Below, one piece after another: positions 26,554-35,685 of a stretch of DNA of 64,000 bases. A program made the position numbers and the translations under genes. This DNA comes from Mycolicibacterium phlei. GTDB lineage: Bacteria; Actinomycetota; Actinomycetes; Mycobacteriales; Mycobacteriaceae. The DNA lies in contig NZ_CP014475.1 of assembly GCF_001583415.1 (NCBI RefSeq), forward strand, positions 3,162,001-3,226,000. Direction: 5' to 3'. The notes under the pieces were generated by a model. The model had not been told where the DNA came from, searched no databases, and saw only the letters and a list, made by a program, of their open reading frames with translations. Every line of letters begins with the position of its first letter. Within the stretch, counting starts at the first letter, position 1.

Positions 26554-28078
26554 CCCGTCGTGGTCGGGGCCGGCGGGGGCGCGCCGATGCGCGGCATGCC
26601 CAGCCCCACACCCGTGCGGGGGCGCAGGCCGGCGGCGTGAGCGTCACCGGCGCGGGTGCGCCGGTGGGTGTGCAGCGGGCCGTCGGCGATGAGGTGGTGC
26701 GGGGCGGCGGCGGTGACGGTCGTGGTGACGACGTCGCCGGGCCGGATGTCGGCGCCGCCCGGGTTGAAGTGCACCAGCCGGCCGTCGCGGGCGCGGCCCG
26801 ACATGCGTGCGGTGGCCGCGTCCTTGCGCCCCTCCCCCGTGGCGACCAGCACCTCGACGGTGCGGCCGACCTGAGCCTGGTTCTCCTCCAGCGAGATCCG
26901 CTCCTGCAGCGCGAGCAGCCGCTGATAGCGTTCGGTCACAACGTCTTTGGCGATCTGATCGGGCAGCTCGGCGGCCGGTGTTCCGGGCCGCTTGGAGTAC
27001 TGGAACGTGAAGGCGCTGGCGAACCGGGCGGCCTCGACCACGTCGAGGGTGGCCTGGAAGTCCTCCTCGGTCTCCCCGGGAAACCGACGATCAGGTCGGT
27101 GGTGATGGCGGCGTGCGGGATGGCCGCGCGCACCCGCTCGAGGATGCCGAGGAACTTCTCGGCGCGGTAGGAGCGGCGCATCGCGCGCAGGATCCGGTCG
27201 GAGCCGGACTGCAGCGGCATGTGCAGCGTGGGGCACACGTTCGGCGTCTCGGCCATGGCCGCGATCACATCGTCGGTGAACTCGGCGGGGTGCGGCGAGG
27301 TGAACCGCACCCGCTCCAGGCCGTCGATGGTGCCGCAGGCGCGCAGCAGCTCGGCGAACGCACCGCGGTTGCGCGGCTGGTCGGGATCGGCGAACGAGAC
27401 CCCGTAGGCGTTGACGTTCTGGCCCAGCAGCGTGACCTCTAGCACACCCTGGTCGACCAGCGACTGCACCTCGGCGAGCACGTCACCGGGCCGGCGGTCG
27501 ACCTCCTTGCCGCGCAGCGACGGCACGATGCAGAACGTGCAGGTGTTGTTGCAGCCCACCGAGATCGACACCCACCCGGCGTAGGCGGACTCGCGTGCGG
27601 CGGGCAGCGCCGACGGGAACTCCTGCAGCGCCTCGAGGATCTCGACCTGGGCCTCGCGGTTGTGCCGGGCGCGTTCCAGCAGCACCGGCAGCGACCCGAT
27701 GTTGTGGGTGCCGAACACCACATCGACGTAGGGGGCGCGGCGCAGCACCGTGTCGCGGTCCTTCTGCGCCAGGCAGCCGCCGACGGCGATCTGCATGTTC
27801 GGATTCGCCTGCTTGCGCGGCGCCAGGTGGCTGAGGTTGCCGTAGAGCTTGTTGTCGGCGTTCTCCCGCACCGCGCAGGTGTTGAACACGACGATGTCGG
27901 CGTCCTCGTCGTCGGCCGCGCGCCGGTACCCGGCGGCTTCCAGCAACCCTGAGAGCCGTTCGGAGTCGTGCACGTTCATCTGGCAGCCGTACGTGCGGAC
28001 CTGGTAGGTGCGCGGTTCTGCCGGGGCGGCCGATGACACAGGGCCCGTGGGCTGCGCCTGCGTCACGGTCGAAGTCAT
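26541..28078 (-). pseudogene. miaB: miaB, tRNA-2-methylthio-N6-dimethylallyladenosine synthase, with an apparent one-base frameshift
   Basis: The coding sequence is split in two frames. From the ATG at 28078 the product shows the MTTase domain ([14 protein letters not shown]), the radical-SAM loop G-C-N-N-T-C-T-F-C and [10 protein letters not shown], and continues to D-L-I-V-G-F-P-G. There the frame breaks at about 27074-27080 and goes on in another frame as [10 protein letters not shown], then the TRAM domain (V-G-R-T-V-E-V-L-V). The span is 1538 bases; one extra base would make exactly 513 codons, of normal MiaB length. The break is in a C/G run. It may be a sequencing error or a real mutation; everything else is intact. 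MiaB makes ms2i6A37 from the product of MiaA. TACTAT stands six bases before the ATG. Confidence 0.85.
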
Positions 28079-28084
28079 TTGCCC

Positions 28085-28090
28085 ATAGTA
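28085..28090 (-). promoter_or_regulatory. -10 element for leaderless miaB
   Basis: TACTAT on the minus strand, six bases before the ATG at 28078. A good match to TANNNT-N6-ATG. Confidence 0.58.
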
Positions 28091-28151
28091 TCGGGGCTCC
28101 CGGCAGCACCAAATCTGCCGGAAAGGCCCTCCGGGCGCCCGGCGCGGCAGC

Positions 28152-29366
28152 TCAGAAGTATCCGCTGCCGGGCAGCCGGGTGCCGCGGGCGAAGTACGCG
28201 CCGACCGCCTGCGCCTTGTAGGACGACGGGTTGTGCGACGCCAGGGTGCGGATGTTCCGCCAGTGCCGGTCCAGCAGGTAGACCTCCCGCACGATCGACG
28301 CGCCGCCCACGTCGAAGATCTGCGACGCCGCCTTGATGCCGAGCGCGTCGACGACGATCTTGGCCTGCGCGGCCTGCAGCGACGCCTCGTGCGCCAGCGC
28401 CAGGTCCGGGTCGGTGTTGTCGATGTCGGCCTGATACGCCCGGCCCAGCGCCTCGGCGGCGGCCAGCACGGTGGCCTCGCCCGCGTAGGCCGCGGCGGCG
28501 ATCTCGCCGATCTCTCGCTGCAGCAGCGGATCATCGGCGGGCACCGGGTGCGGCGCCCAGGCGAAGCTGCGGGCCCTCGAGTGCACGTGCGCGACGGCGT
28601 CGCGGCGCAGCGCGTGGATCACGCCGACCTCCAGCGCGGTGACGTAGAGCTGGAAGAACGCCCCGGAGTGATAGAGCGACTGCTCCTCCTCGTCGGCGTC
28701 CGGCGGGGCGAACTGCGTCACCTCGCTCGCGGGCACCGGCACGTTCTCGAAGATCGCGGTGCCGGTGCCGGTCGCGCGCTGCCCCATACCGTCCCAGTCG
28801 TCGAGCACCGTGACCCCCGGGTGGTCGGTGGGCACCAGGGCGATCACCGAGGCGCCGGTCGGATCGCTGGCGAGCACCTCGGCGTAATCCGCGTACAGCG
28901 TGCCGGTGGTGAAGAACTTCCGGCCGTTGAGCCGATAGTCGTCACCGTCGGGCGTCAGCCTGGTCTGCCAGGTGAAGCCGCCCGCCGGCGTCGAACCGAT
29001 CTCGGTGGACGCGTTGCCGATCAGCTTGCCCGCCAACGCCAGTTCGATGCCCTTGCGCCGTGCCTCGCCGTCGAGGCGGAGCCGCTCCTCGATGTGGGCG
29101 AAGTGCCCGCGCAGGATGTGCGCGACGTTGACGTCGACGGTGGCGATCTGAATGACGGTGGCGAACAACTCCTTCAGCGTCGCGCCGCCGCCGCCCTCCT
29201 CGCGCGGTACCCGCAGCGCGAGCAGACCGGAACGTTTGATCAGGTCGATCACCGCGAACGGCCGCTCCCCGGTGCGTTCGCGCTCCAGCGAACCCTCACC
29301 GATTCTCCCGATCAGATCGGTCAGCCGCTGAGAGCCGTAGGTCAAGGGTTCGGTGACGGTGGTCAT
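28152..29366 (-). CDS. Acyl-CoA-dehydrogenase-fold flavin monooxygenase, DszC/SfnC-like
   Basis: A 404-residue protein of the acyl-CoA dehydrogenase fold. The mixed features point to the DszC/SfnC monooxygenase branch rather than true dehydrogenases: [21 protein letters not shown] near residue 70, [13 protein letters not shown] near 150, and a C-terminal [17 protein letters not shown]. Relatives use reduced FMN and oxygen on sulfur compounds (dibenzothiophene, methylsulfone) or nitrogen compounds; the substrate here is unknown. The ATG at 29366 has AGGAGG eight bases upstream. No flavin reductase lies nearby. Not expected from the M. tuberculosis gene order. Confidence 0.78.
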   Translation of the reverse strand: MTTVTEPLTYGSQRLTDLIGRIGEGSLERERTGERPFAVIDLIKRSGLLALRVPREEGGGGATLKELFATVIQIATVDVNVAHILRGHFAHIEERLRLDGEARRKGIELALAGKLIGNASTEIGSTPAGGFTWQTRLTPDGDDYRLNGRKFFTTGTLYADYAEVLASDPTGASVIALVPTDHPGVTVLDDWDGMGQRATGTGTAIFENVPVPASEVTQFAPPDADEEEQSLYHSGAFFQLYVTALEVGVIHALRRDAVAHVHSRARSFAWAPHPVPADDPLLQREIGEIAAAAYAGEATVLAAAEALGRAYQADIDNTDPDLALAHEASLQAAQAKIVVDALGIKAASQIFDVGGASIVREVYLLDRHWRNIRTLASHNPSSYKAQAVGAYFARGTRLPGSGYF

Positions 29367-29664
29367 GCTGTTGCCTCCTGGGTGATACGGCGGTACCGCG
29401 GGGCGCGGCGGGCTTCGGGGAGTCGGAGGCCGCGGCCGAACAGCTTGTGGCGCAACGCCCCCTCGGGAACATCTGTCGTGTCACGGGTTTGCTCCTGACA
29501 GCGGTTCGTGAACGGGCAGACGATCCCGCGGATCGCTGAAAGTCGTTTCGGGGGTACCGGTTTCGACCACTCACGCCGACAGCGATGTCCGGCCGACCTA
29601 CAGTGCCGCACGACGAGTCCGTGGCCCAGAGATGCGATCGCCGCGATTCTTAATAGACAGGTGT

Positions 29665-29679
29665 CAAGTCCGGGACTTG
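29665..29679. promoter_or_regulatory. Palindrome CAAGTCC-G-GGACTTG upstream of gluA
   Basis: Perfect seven-base arms around one base, centred 52 bases before the gluA -10. A candidate operator for the transporter genes; no regulator can be assigned. Confidence 0.5.
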
Positions 29680-29723
29680 CGCCCGGATTGCGCAGACCAC
29701 GCGCGAACTGCGAGTTCGGCCGG

Positions 29724-29729
29724 TAAGGT
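29724..29729 (+). promoter_or_regulatory. -10 element of gluA
   Basis: TAAGGT, eight bases before the ATG at 29738, so the mRNA leader is absent or one or two bases long. Confidence 0.5.
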
Positions 29730-29737
29730 TGCGACTC

Positions 29738-30523
29738 ATGGCGTCTTCTGAGTCAGGTGTTGATGACGCATCGCCTGGCACCGTCGGCACACCCATGATC
29801 TCCATCAAGGGAGTCAACAAGCACTTCGGCGATCTGCACGTACTCAAGGACATCAACCTCGACGTCGACCGCGGTCAGGTCATCGTGGTGCTGGGCCCGT
29901 CCGGGTCGGGCAAGTCGACGTTGTGCCGCACGATCAACCGGCTGGAGCCGATCGACTCGGGCACGATCACCATCGACGGTGAGCCGCTACCCGAGGAGGG
30001 CCGCAAGCTCGCCCAGCTGCGCTCCGACGTCGGCATGGTGTTCCAGTCGTTCAACCTGTTCGCGCACAAGACGATTCTGGAGAACGTCACCCTGGCACCG
30101 ATGAAGGTGCGCAAGATCCCCAAGGAGCAGGCGCGCAAGACCGCAATGGAACTCCTGGAGCGGGTCGGGGTGGCCAACCAGGCCGACAAATACCCGGCGC
30201 AGCTGTCCGGCGGTCAGCAGCAGCGGGTCGCGATCGCCCGCTCGCTGGCGATGAACCCGAAGGTCATGCTGTTCGACGAGCCGACCAGCGCGCTGGACCC
30301 GGAGATGATCAACGAGGTCCTCAACGTGATGACCTCGTTGGCCAAGGAGGGGATGACCATGGTGGTCGTCACCCACGAGATGGGGTTCGCGCGGGGTGCC
30401 GCGGACCGGGTGGTGTTCATGGCCGACGGCGCGATCGTCGAGTCCGCGACCCCCACCGAGTTCTTCTCCAACCCGAAGTCCGAGCGCGCCAAGGACTTTC
30501 TCGGCAAGATCCTTCACCATTAG
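29738..30523 (+). CDS. gluA: Glutamate ABC transporter ATP-binding protein GluA
   Basis: A 261-residue ABC ATPase of the polar amino-acid uptake family. It shows Walker [11 protein letters not shown]-loop F-Q-S-F-N-L-F, signature L-S-G-G-Q-Q-Q-R-V, Walker [13 protein letters not shown] and H-loop V-V-T-H-E-M. The N-terminal 18 residues before M-I-S-I-K-G-V are an extension; a start at 29792 is possible, but the promoter position favours 29738. It is the first gene of a four-gene operon with a lipoprotein receptor and two permeases, in the order known for corynebacterial gluABCD. Specificity for glutamate is inferred from that. Confidence 0.9.
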   Translation: MASSESGVDDASPGTVGTPMISIKGVNKHFGDLHVLKDINLDVDRGQVIVVLGPSGSGKSTLCRTINRLEPIDSGTITIDGEPLPEEGRKLAQLRSDVGMVFQSFNLFAHKTILENVTLAPMKVRKIPKEQARKTAMELLERVGVANQADKYPAQLSGGQQQRVAIARSLAMNPKVMLFDEPTSALDPEMINEVLNVMTSLAKEGMTMVVVTHEMGFARGAADRVVFMADGAIVESATPTEFFSNPKSERAKDFLGKILHH

Positions 30524-30538
30524 TCGAAAGGAACACCG

Positions 30539-31354
30539 ATGCCATCCATCTCGAAGCGTGTCCTGGGAGCGCTTGCGCTCGCCGTCGCGCTCCCGCTGGC
30601 GGCGACCGCATGCGGTGGCGGCGGGGACAGTGGCGACACCATCGTCATCGGCACCAAGTTCGACCAGCCGGGGCTGGGTCTGAAGAATCCCGACGGCACG
30701 ATGAGCGGGTTCGACGTCGACGTGGCCAAGTACGTCGCCAAGGAACTCGGCTACCCCGAGGACAAGATCGAGTGGAAAGAGGCCCCGTCGGGGCAGCGCG
30801 AGACGCTGATCCAGAACGATCAGGTGAAGTTCATCGCCGCGACCTACTCGATCACCGACGCCCGTAAGGAGAAGGTGGACTTCGCGGGCCCGTACCTGAT
30901 CACCGGCCAGAGCCTGCTGGTGCGCGCCGACAACGAGGACATCACCGGCCCGGCGTCGCTGGAGAACAACAAGAAACTGTGCTCGGTGTCGGGGTCGACG
31001 CCGGCACAGCGGATCAAGGACGAGTACCCGGGTGTGCAGCTGCAGCAGTACGACACCTACTCGGCGTGCATCGAGGCGCTGAAGAACGGCGCGATCGACG
31101 CGGTCACCACCGACGAGGTGATCCTGGCCGGTTACGCCGCCCAGCAGCCCGGCCAGTTCAAGATCGTCGGCGACACCTTCTCCGAGGAGAACTACGGGAT
31201 CGGCCTGAAGAAGGGCGACACCGAGCTGCTGACCAAGATCAACGACGCGCTGGTCAAGATGGAACAGGACGGCTCGTGGAAGAAGGCGTGGGAGGACAAC
31301 CTGGGTGCCGCGGGTATCCCGGCGCCCGAACCCCCGCAGATCAACCAGAGCTGA
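30539..31354 (+). CDS. gluB: Glutamate-binding lipoprotein GluB
   Basis: A 271-residue extracellular solute-binding protein, family 3. The signal peptide ends in a lipobox L-A-A-T-A-C with Cys25 as the lipidation site. The domain begins I-V-I-G-T-K-F-D-Q-P-G and has M-S-G-F-D-V-D-V-A-K-Y, A-A-T-Y-S-I-T-D-A-R and V-D-F-A-G-P-Y, typical of glutamate/aspartate receptors. The Arg/Asp pair used to clamp the alpha-amino and carboxylate groups is present in conserved places (T-D-A-R, D-A-V-T-T-D). It starts 15 bases after gluA with AAAGGAA upstream. Confidence 0.92.
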   Translation: MPSISKRVLGALALAVALPLAATACGGGGDSGDTIVIGTKFDQPGLGLKNPDGTMSGFDVDVAKYVAKELGYPEDKIEWKEAPSGQRETLIQNDQVKFIAATYSITDARKEKVDFAGPYLITGQSLLVRADNEDITGPASLENNKKLCSVSGSTPAQRIKDEYPGVQLQQYDTYSACIEALKNGAIDAVTTDEVILAGYAAQQPGQFKIVGDTFSEENYGIGLKKGDTELLTKINDALVKMEQDGSWKKAWEDNLGAAGIPAPEPPQINQS

Positions 31355-31384
31355 CGGGCCTCCCCCACCACGGCAGGAGGTGAT

Positions 31385-32068
31385 GTGGAGGTTCTCCCCG
31401 GTTACCCGCTCAGCGCGATCCTCGAGGCCTTCTGGACGACGATCCAGCTGACGGTCTACTCAGGTGTGGGAGCGCTGGTGCTCGGCACGGTGCTGGCCGC
31501 CATGCGGCTGGCACCGGTGCCGATGCTCAACTGGCTGGGCACCGCGTACGTCAACGTGGTCCGCAACACGCCGCTGACGCTGATCATCCTGTTCTGCTCG
31601 TTCGGGCTGGCGCAGACGATGGGGATCACGCTGGTCGATCCGAATTCGCCGACGTCGATCGAGGACAGCAACTTCCGGCTGGCGGTGCTCGGATTGAGCG
31701 TCTACACCGCGGCTTTCGTGTGCGAGACGGTGCGCTCCGGGGTGAACACGGTGCCGCTGGGTCAGGCCGAGGCGGCCCGGTCGCTGGGGCTGACGTTCAG
31801 CCAGAATCTGCGACTTATCCTGCTGCCGCAGGCTTTCCGCGCGGTGATCATGCCGCTGGGGTCGGTGCTGATCGCGTTGACGAAGAACACCACCATCGCC
31901 GCGGCCATCGGTGTGGCCGAGGCGGCACTGCTGATGAAGGAGATGATCGAGAACACCGCGGCGATCCTGACGGTGGGCTCGATCTTCGCGCTGGGCTTCG
32001 TGGTCCTGACGCTGCCGACGGGGTTGTTCTTCAGTTGGCTGGGTAAGAGATTGGCGGTGGCCCGGTAA
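31385..32068 (+). CDS. gluC: Glutamate ABC transporter permease GluC
   Basis: A 227-residue inner-membrane permease of the HisM/GlnP type, with about five helices. The EAA loop that contacts the ATPase is G-Q-A-E-A-A-R-S-L-G-L-T (about 123-134), followed by L-P-Q-A-F-R-A-V-I-M-P. The GTG at 31385 follows AGGAGG. It overlaps the next gene by one base (TAATG), so GluC and GluD are translated in tandem and are expected to form the heterodimeric channel. Confidence 0.92.
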   Translation: MEVLPGYPLSAILEAFWTTIQLTVYSGVGALVLGTVLAAMRLAPVPMLNWLGTAYVNVVRNTPLTLIILFCSFGLAQTMGITLVDPNSPTSIEDSNFRLAVLGLSVYTAAFVCETVRSGVNTVPLGQAEAARSLGLTFSQNLRLILLPQAFRAVIMPLGSVLIALTKNTTIAAAIGVAEAALLMKEMIENTAAILTVGSIFALGFVVLTLPTGLFFSWLGKRLAVAR

Positions 32069-32946
32069 TGAGCAGTTCGGTTCTGTTCGACGCGCCGGGG
32101 CCGCGGGCGCGGGCCCGCAACCAGGTGTTCAATGTCGTCACCGCGATCGTCGTGGTGCTGCTGGTCTGGCTGATCTACAGCCGGCTGAACGCCAAAGGCC
32201 AACTGACAGCGGAGAAATGGGAGCCGTTCCTGACGGCCAACCTGTGGAAGACCTATGTGCTGCCCGGCGTGCAGGGCACGCTGACCGCCGCCGCGATGTC
32301 GATCGTGATGGCGCTGGTGCTGGGGCTCGTGCTGGGTGTGGGCCGGCTCTCGACGCACACCGGGATCCGGTGGTTCTGCGCGGTGCTGGTGGAGTTCTTC
32401 CGCGCGGTGCCGGTGCTGATCATGATGTTGTTCGCGTACTCGGTGTACGCGCTGTACGACGTGTTCCCGGCCAAGCATCTGGCGCTGGCCGGTGTGGTGA
32501 CCGGTCTGACGCTGTACAACGGGGCGGTCATCGCCGAGATCGTGCGCGCCGGGGTGCACGCCCTGCCCCGCGGTCAGTCCGAGGCGGCGGTGGCACTGGG
32601 GCTGACGTGGGGGCAGACGATGCGTGCGGTGCTGCTGCCGCAGGCGATCACGTCGATGCTGCCGGTGCTGATCTCCCAGCTGGTGGTGGTGTTGAAGGAC
32701 TCCGCGATCGGCTACATCATCACGTTCCTGGAGCTGGTGCGCCAGGGCGTGCAGATGGGCGCGGCGTACGGCAATCTGCTGCCCGCGCTGATCGTGGTGG
32801 CGGCGCTGATGATCAGCGTGAACTTCGCGCTGTCGTGGGTGGCGACCCGCGTCGAGCGCCGGATGCGCGGTTCGCGGCGCGGACCCGCGCCGCTGGAGTC
32901 CGAGGCCGTCGAGCAGGAGGGCGCACCCGGCGCCAAGACCGTCTGA
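32068..32946 (+). CDS. gluD: Glutamate ABC transporter permease GluD
   Basis: A 292-residue permease with five to six membrane helices and a longer N-terminus than GluC (first helix about 22-40). The EAA loop is G-Q-S-E-A-A-V-A-L-G-L-T (about 170-181), followed by L-L-P-Q-A-I-T-S-M-L-P. The C-terminus is basic and then acidic (about 265-292). The stop codon and that of the convergent oxidoreductase gene form a short five-pair hairpin (32942-32954). Confidence 0.92.
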   Translation: MSSSVLFDAPGPRARARNQVFNVVTAIVVVLLVWLIYSRLNAKGQLTAEKWEPFLTANLWKTYVLPGVQGTLTAAAMSIVMALVLGLVLGVGRLSTHTGIRWFCAVLVEFFRAVPVLIMMLFAYSVYALYDVFPAKHLALAGVVTGLTLYNGAVIAEIVRAGVHALPRGQSEAAVALGLTWGQTMRAVLLPQAITSMLPVLISQLVVVLKDSAIGYIITFLELVRQGVQMGAAYGNLLPALIVVAALMISVNFALSWVATRVERRMRGSRRGPAPLESEAVEQEGAPGAKTV

Positions 32947-32949
32947 TCT

Positions 32950-33771
32950 TCAGAGCAGGTCGGCGCAGCGCCGCAGCAGGTCGTCGCCGGGCGGCTGGTA
33001 GAACGACAGCACCACGTGCTGGCAGCCCAGGTCGCGGTACTGCTCGATCGCGGCGAGCTCAGCGTCGGTCTGGTCGGGGTCCTCGGGGTGCAGGAACAGC
33101 TGGACGCCACGGCGGATCGAGGCCGGGTCGCGGCCCAGTTCACCGCAGGCGGCGTCGAGTTCATCGCGCGCCGCCGCCCACGCCTGCGGGTCGCGGCTGG
33201 GCATGTTCCACTCGTCGGCGTGCCGGGCGGCCACCCGCAGCATCCTGGGCTGGGCGGCGCCGACGACGATCGGCGGATACGGCCGCTGCAGGGGTTTGGG
33301 TTCGCAGCGGGCACCCTCGAGCGTGTAGAACCGGCCGGCGAAGTCGACGACCTCCTCGGTCCACAGCCGGCGGATCACGGTGAGCGCCTCGTCGACCATC
33401 GCGACCCGCCGTCCCGGCGCCGGGAACTCGATGCCGTAGCCGCGGTGCTCCCCTTCGTGCCAGCCCGCGCCGATGCCGAAGTCCAGTCGGCCGCCGCTGA
33501 TGTGGTCGACGGTGACGGCCATCTTCGCCAGCACGGCCGGGTTCCGGAAGGTGACGCCGCTGACCAGGCAACCCACCCGGGCGCGCCGCACCACCACCGC
33601 CATGGCGGCCAGGCTGGTCCAACCCTCGTGGGTGGGCGTCGCCGGGTCGGTCAGTCCGTGGAAGTGGTCGTAGTTCCACACCGCCGGGAAGCCCAGATCG
33701 TCGGCGGTGCGCCAGAACCGTTCCAGCACCGGGTAGTCGAAGGTCGGGGCGAGCTTGACCGAGATCTGCAC
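32950..33771 (-). CDS. LLM-class (F420-dependent type) oxidoreductase
   Basis: A 273-residue luciferase-like TIM-barrel flavoprotein family member. Hallmarks are V-Q-I-S-V-K-L-A-P-T at the start, D-H-F-H near residue 36, V-G-C-L-V-S-G-V-T-F-R-N-P-A-V-L-A-K-M-A-V-T-V-D-H-I-S-G-G-R, then G-I-G-A-G-W-H and P-P-I-V-V-G-A-A. The long run L-A-K-M-A-V-T-V-D-H is typical of actinobacterial F420-dependent members; the substrate is unknown. The GTG at 33771 lies four bases after the recX stop, so it is probably the third gene of a recA-recX transcript. A start at 33795 would lie inside recX. The gene is not part of this locus in M. tuberculosis. Confidence 0.83.
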   Translation of the reverse strand: MQISVKLAPTFDYPVLERFWRTADDLGFPAVWNYDHFHGLTDPATPTHEGWTSLAAMAVVVRRARVGCLVSGVTFRNPAVLAKMAVTVDHISGGRLDFGIGAGWHEGEHRGYGIEFPAPGRRVAMVDEALTVIRRLWTEEVVDFAGRFYTLEGARCEPKPLQRPYPPIVVGAAQPRMLRVAARHADEWNMPSRDPQAWAAARDELDAACGELGRDPASIRRGVQLFLHPEDPDQTDAELAAIEQYRDLGCQHVVLSFYQPPGDDLLRRCADLL

Positions 33772-33775
33772 CGGA

Positions 33776-34300
33776 CTACACCCGACGCCGTTCACGTTCG
33801 TTGGCCAACGCGACCTTGACGACGTCGAACGCCATCGACTGGCTGTAGCCGCGGCGGGCGAGCATGCCGACCAGCCTGCGGGCCACCTTCACCTCGTCCT
33901 CGTCGGTGAGCTTCTCGCGGCGCAACCGGTCGGCGACCAGCTTCTCGGCCCGCGCGCGTTCGGCGCCGGGCTCGTCGTCGGCGAGCACCGCCTCGATGAT
34001 GTCGTCGTCGACGCCCTTGGTGCGCAGCTCGGCGATCAGCGCCCGCCGGCCCTTGCCGGCGTTGGCCCGCCGGGACCGCACCCACTGCTCGGCGAAGTCC
34101 GCGTCGTCGATCAGCCCGACCCGGGCCAACCGGTCCAGCACCCGTTCACCGACGTCGTCGGGGTAGCCGCGCTTGGCCAGGTGGGTGGCCAGTTCGGCGC
34201 GGGTGCGGGCTCGCACGGTGAGCAGGCGCAGACACAGGTTGTGCGCCTGCTCCTCGCGGGAGGCCTCAGAAGTCGACTGGGGCGGGGAGGACGTCTTCAT
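33776..34300 (-). CDS. recX: Regulatory protein RecX (RecA inhibitor)
   Basis: A 174-residue RecX made of three-helix repeats: [32 protein letters not shown] and [13 protein letters not shown]. The [10 protein letters not shown] near the end is the family terminus. RecX caps RecA filaments and limits strand exchange and ATPase. Its start at 34300 lies 35 bases inside the recA 3' end, the same overlap length known for mycobacterial recA/recX, implying co-transcription and coupled translation. Confidence 0.95.
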   Translation of the reverse strand: MKTSSPPQSTSEASREEQAHNLCLRLLTVRARTRAELATHLAKRGYPDDVGERVLDRLARVGLIDDADFAEQWVRSRRANAGKGRRALIAELRTKGVDDDIIEAVLADDEPGAERARAEKLVADRLRREKLTDEDEVKVARRLVGMLARRGYSQSMAFDVVKVALANERERRRV

Positions 34301-35306
34301 CGGTCACCTGCGCGCCAATGCCGAGCTTCTCTTTGATCTTCTTCTCGATCTCGTTGGCCACGTCGGGGTTCTCGAGCAGGAAGTTGCGGGCGTTCTCCTT
34401 GCCCTGGCCGAGCTGCTCACCCTCGTAGGTGAACCAGGAGCCGGACTTGCGGATGAAGCCCTGCTCGACGCCCATGTCGATCAGCGAGCCCTCCCGGCTG
34501 ATGCCGCGGCCGTAGAGGATGTCGAACTCGGCCTGCTTGAACGGCGGCGACACCTTGTTCTTGACGATCTTGACCCGGGTGCGGTTGCCGACCGCCTCGG
34601 TGCCGTCCTTGAGCGTCTCGATGCGGCGCACGTCCATGCGCACCGAGGCGTAGAACTTCAGCGCCTTACCGCCCGTGGTGGTCTCGGGCGAGCCGAACAT
34701 CACGCCGATCTTCTCGCGCAGCTGGTTGATGAAGATCGCAGTGGTGCCCGAGTTGTTCAGCGCGCCGGTCATCTTGCGCAGCGCCTGGCTCATCAGGCGG
34801 GCCTGCAGGCCGACGTGGCTGTCGCCCATCTCGCCCTCGATCTCGGCGCGCGGCACCAGCGCGGCCACCGAGTCGATGACGATGATGTCGATGGCGCCCG
34901 AGCGCACCAGCATGTCGGCGATCTCGAGGGCCTGCTCACCGGTGTCGGGCTGGCTGACCAGCAGCGCATCGGTGTCCACACCCAGCTTCTTGGCGTACTC
35001 GGGATCCAGGGCGTGCTCGGCGTCGATGAACGCCGCGATCCCGCCGGAGGCCTGTGCGTTGGCCACGGCGTGCAGGGCGACGGTGGTCTTACCCGAGGAC
35101 TCCGGACCGTAGATCTCGATGATCCGGCCCCGCGGCAGGCCACCGATACCCAGCGCCACGTCCAGCGCGATCGAGCCGGTCGGGATGACCGAGATCGGCT
35201 GGCGGACCTCCTCGCCCAGCCGCATCACCGAGCCCTTGCCGAAGTTCTTGTCGATCTGTGCGAGCGCCAGCTCGAGGGCCTTCTCGCGATCGGGTGCCTG
35301 CGCCAT
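34266..35306 (-). CDS. recA: Recombinase RecA
   Basis: A 346-residue RecA, the usual uninterrupted length. Walker [10 protein letters not shown] lies near residue 67, I-D-S-V-A-A-L-V-P as the Walker B region near 145, and loops L1 (E-G-E-M-G-D-S-H) and L2 ([14 protein letters not shown]) are complete. There is no intein, unlike M. tuberculosis recA. It drives homologous recombination and LexA self-cleavage. GGAG stands eight bases before the ATG. A LexA box lies 127 bases upstream of the start. Confidence 0.98.
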   Translation of the reverse strand: MAQAPDREKALELALAQIDKNFGKGSVMRLGEEVRQPISVIPTGSIALDVALGIGGLPRGRIIEIYGPESSGKTTVALHAVANAQASGGIAAFIDAEHALDPEYAKKLGVDTDALLVSQPDTGEQALEIADMLVRSGAIDIIVIDSVAALVPRAEIEGEMGDSHVGLQARLMSQALRKMTGALNNSGTTAIFINQLREKIGVMFGSPETTTGGKALKFYASVRMDVRRIETLKDGTEAVGNRTRVKIVKNKVSPPFKQAEFDILYGRGISREGSLIDMGVEQGFIRKSGSWFTYEGEQLGQGKENARNFLLENPDVANEIEKKIKEKLGIGAQVTDEDVLPAPVDF

Positions 35307-35432
35307 GATGGTCTCCGTCCTTCGGATGTCTAGCAGTTCGGTGATCGGGTTCGATCAGTTGCCGTGACACTAGAGGCAGCCACCGACAAGTCGGCCTGAC
35401 CAGCATCTAGCCGTCGCACAACCATCACAGTA

Positions 35433-35448
35433 ACGAACGTGTGTTCGA
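35433..35448 (-). promoter_or_regulatory. LexA (SOS) box of recA
   Basis: On the minus strand TCGAAC-ACAC-GTTCGT matches the mycobacterial SOS box at 11 of 12 positions. It is in the recA upstream region, between recA and the DUF3046 gene. Confidence 0.8.
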
Positions 35449-35478
35449 TGGCAAGGAGGCGCGCCGATCAGGCCGGGC

Positions 35479-35673
35479 TCACCACTGATCGCGCGGGACG
35501 TCGAAGTCCGCGCACAGCGCCCGCCACACCTCCCGCGGGTCCACCCCGTCCTCGATGGCCTGCTCGGCGGTCCGGCCGCCCAGCGCGGTGAGCACGTGAT
35601 CCACGAGCAGCGACGCCCCGCGCACCGGACCGAACTGCCCGTCCACGAGTTCGCGAAACTCCGTCAAACGCAC
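35479..35673 (-). CDS. DUF3046-family small protein
   Basis: A 64-residue protein with the DUF3046 pattern: M-R-L-T-E-F-R-E-L-V-D-G-Q-F-G, then D-H-V-L-T-A-L-G-G-R-T-A-E-Q-A-I, and D-P-R-E-V-W-R-A-L-C-A-D-F-D-V-P. Widely conserved next to recA in actinobacteria (Rv2738c), function unknown. The GTG at 35673 has TAGGTT six bases upstream, so the gene is probably leaderless. Confidence 0.85.
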   Translation of the reverse strand: MRLTEFRELVDGQFGPVRGASLLVDHVLTALGGRTAEQAIEDGVDPREVWRALCADFDVPRDQW

Positions 35674-35679
35674 GCGCCC

Positions 35680-35685
35680 AACCTA
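35680..35685 (-). promoter_or_regulatory. -10 element for leaderless DUF3046 gene
   Basis: TAGGTT on the minus strand, six bases before the GTG at 35673. It lies at the extreme 3' end of the glycosyltransferase gene. Confidence 0.55.

Larger units (their letters stand above)
29367..29737. other. Divergent intergenic region before gluA, 371 bp
   Basis: No convincing protein gene. On the minus strand an 82-codon open frame (29611 to 29363) ends with ATGA overlap on the DszC-like gene, and its last 35 codons have GC-rich third positions. A second frame opens with GTG (29485) behind AGGAG. Either could be a short leader peptide, but neither is certain. Toward gluA the DNA is A/T-richer and holds a GACA-GG-TGTC dyad (29656-29665), a palindrome (29665-29679) and the -10 of gluA. 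Confidence 0.5.

Noticed and set aside
24551..26647. 698-codon open frame on the minus strand
   Set aside because: It lies antisense to the DUF349 gene and crosses other real genes; the product is an Arg/Gly/Pro-rich sequence without family features. Long antisense frames are expected at this GC content.
29363..29611. 82-codon gene upstream of the DszC-like gene
   Set aside because: The ATGA overlap is suggestive, but no good start or family is seen; kept only as a possible leader peptide in the intergenic entry.
32942..32954. Terminator between gluD and the LLM gene
   Set aside because: The five-base stem is too short to claim as a terminator; noted only among the stop-codon hairpins.
34266..35306. 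RecA intein
   Set aside because: The 346-residue recA is continuous, with no insertion or homing-endonuclease sequence.
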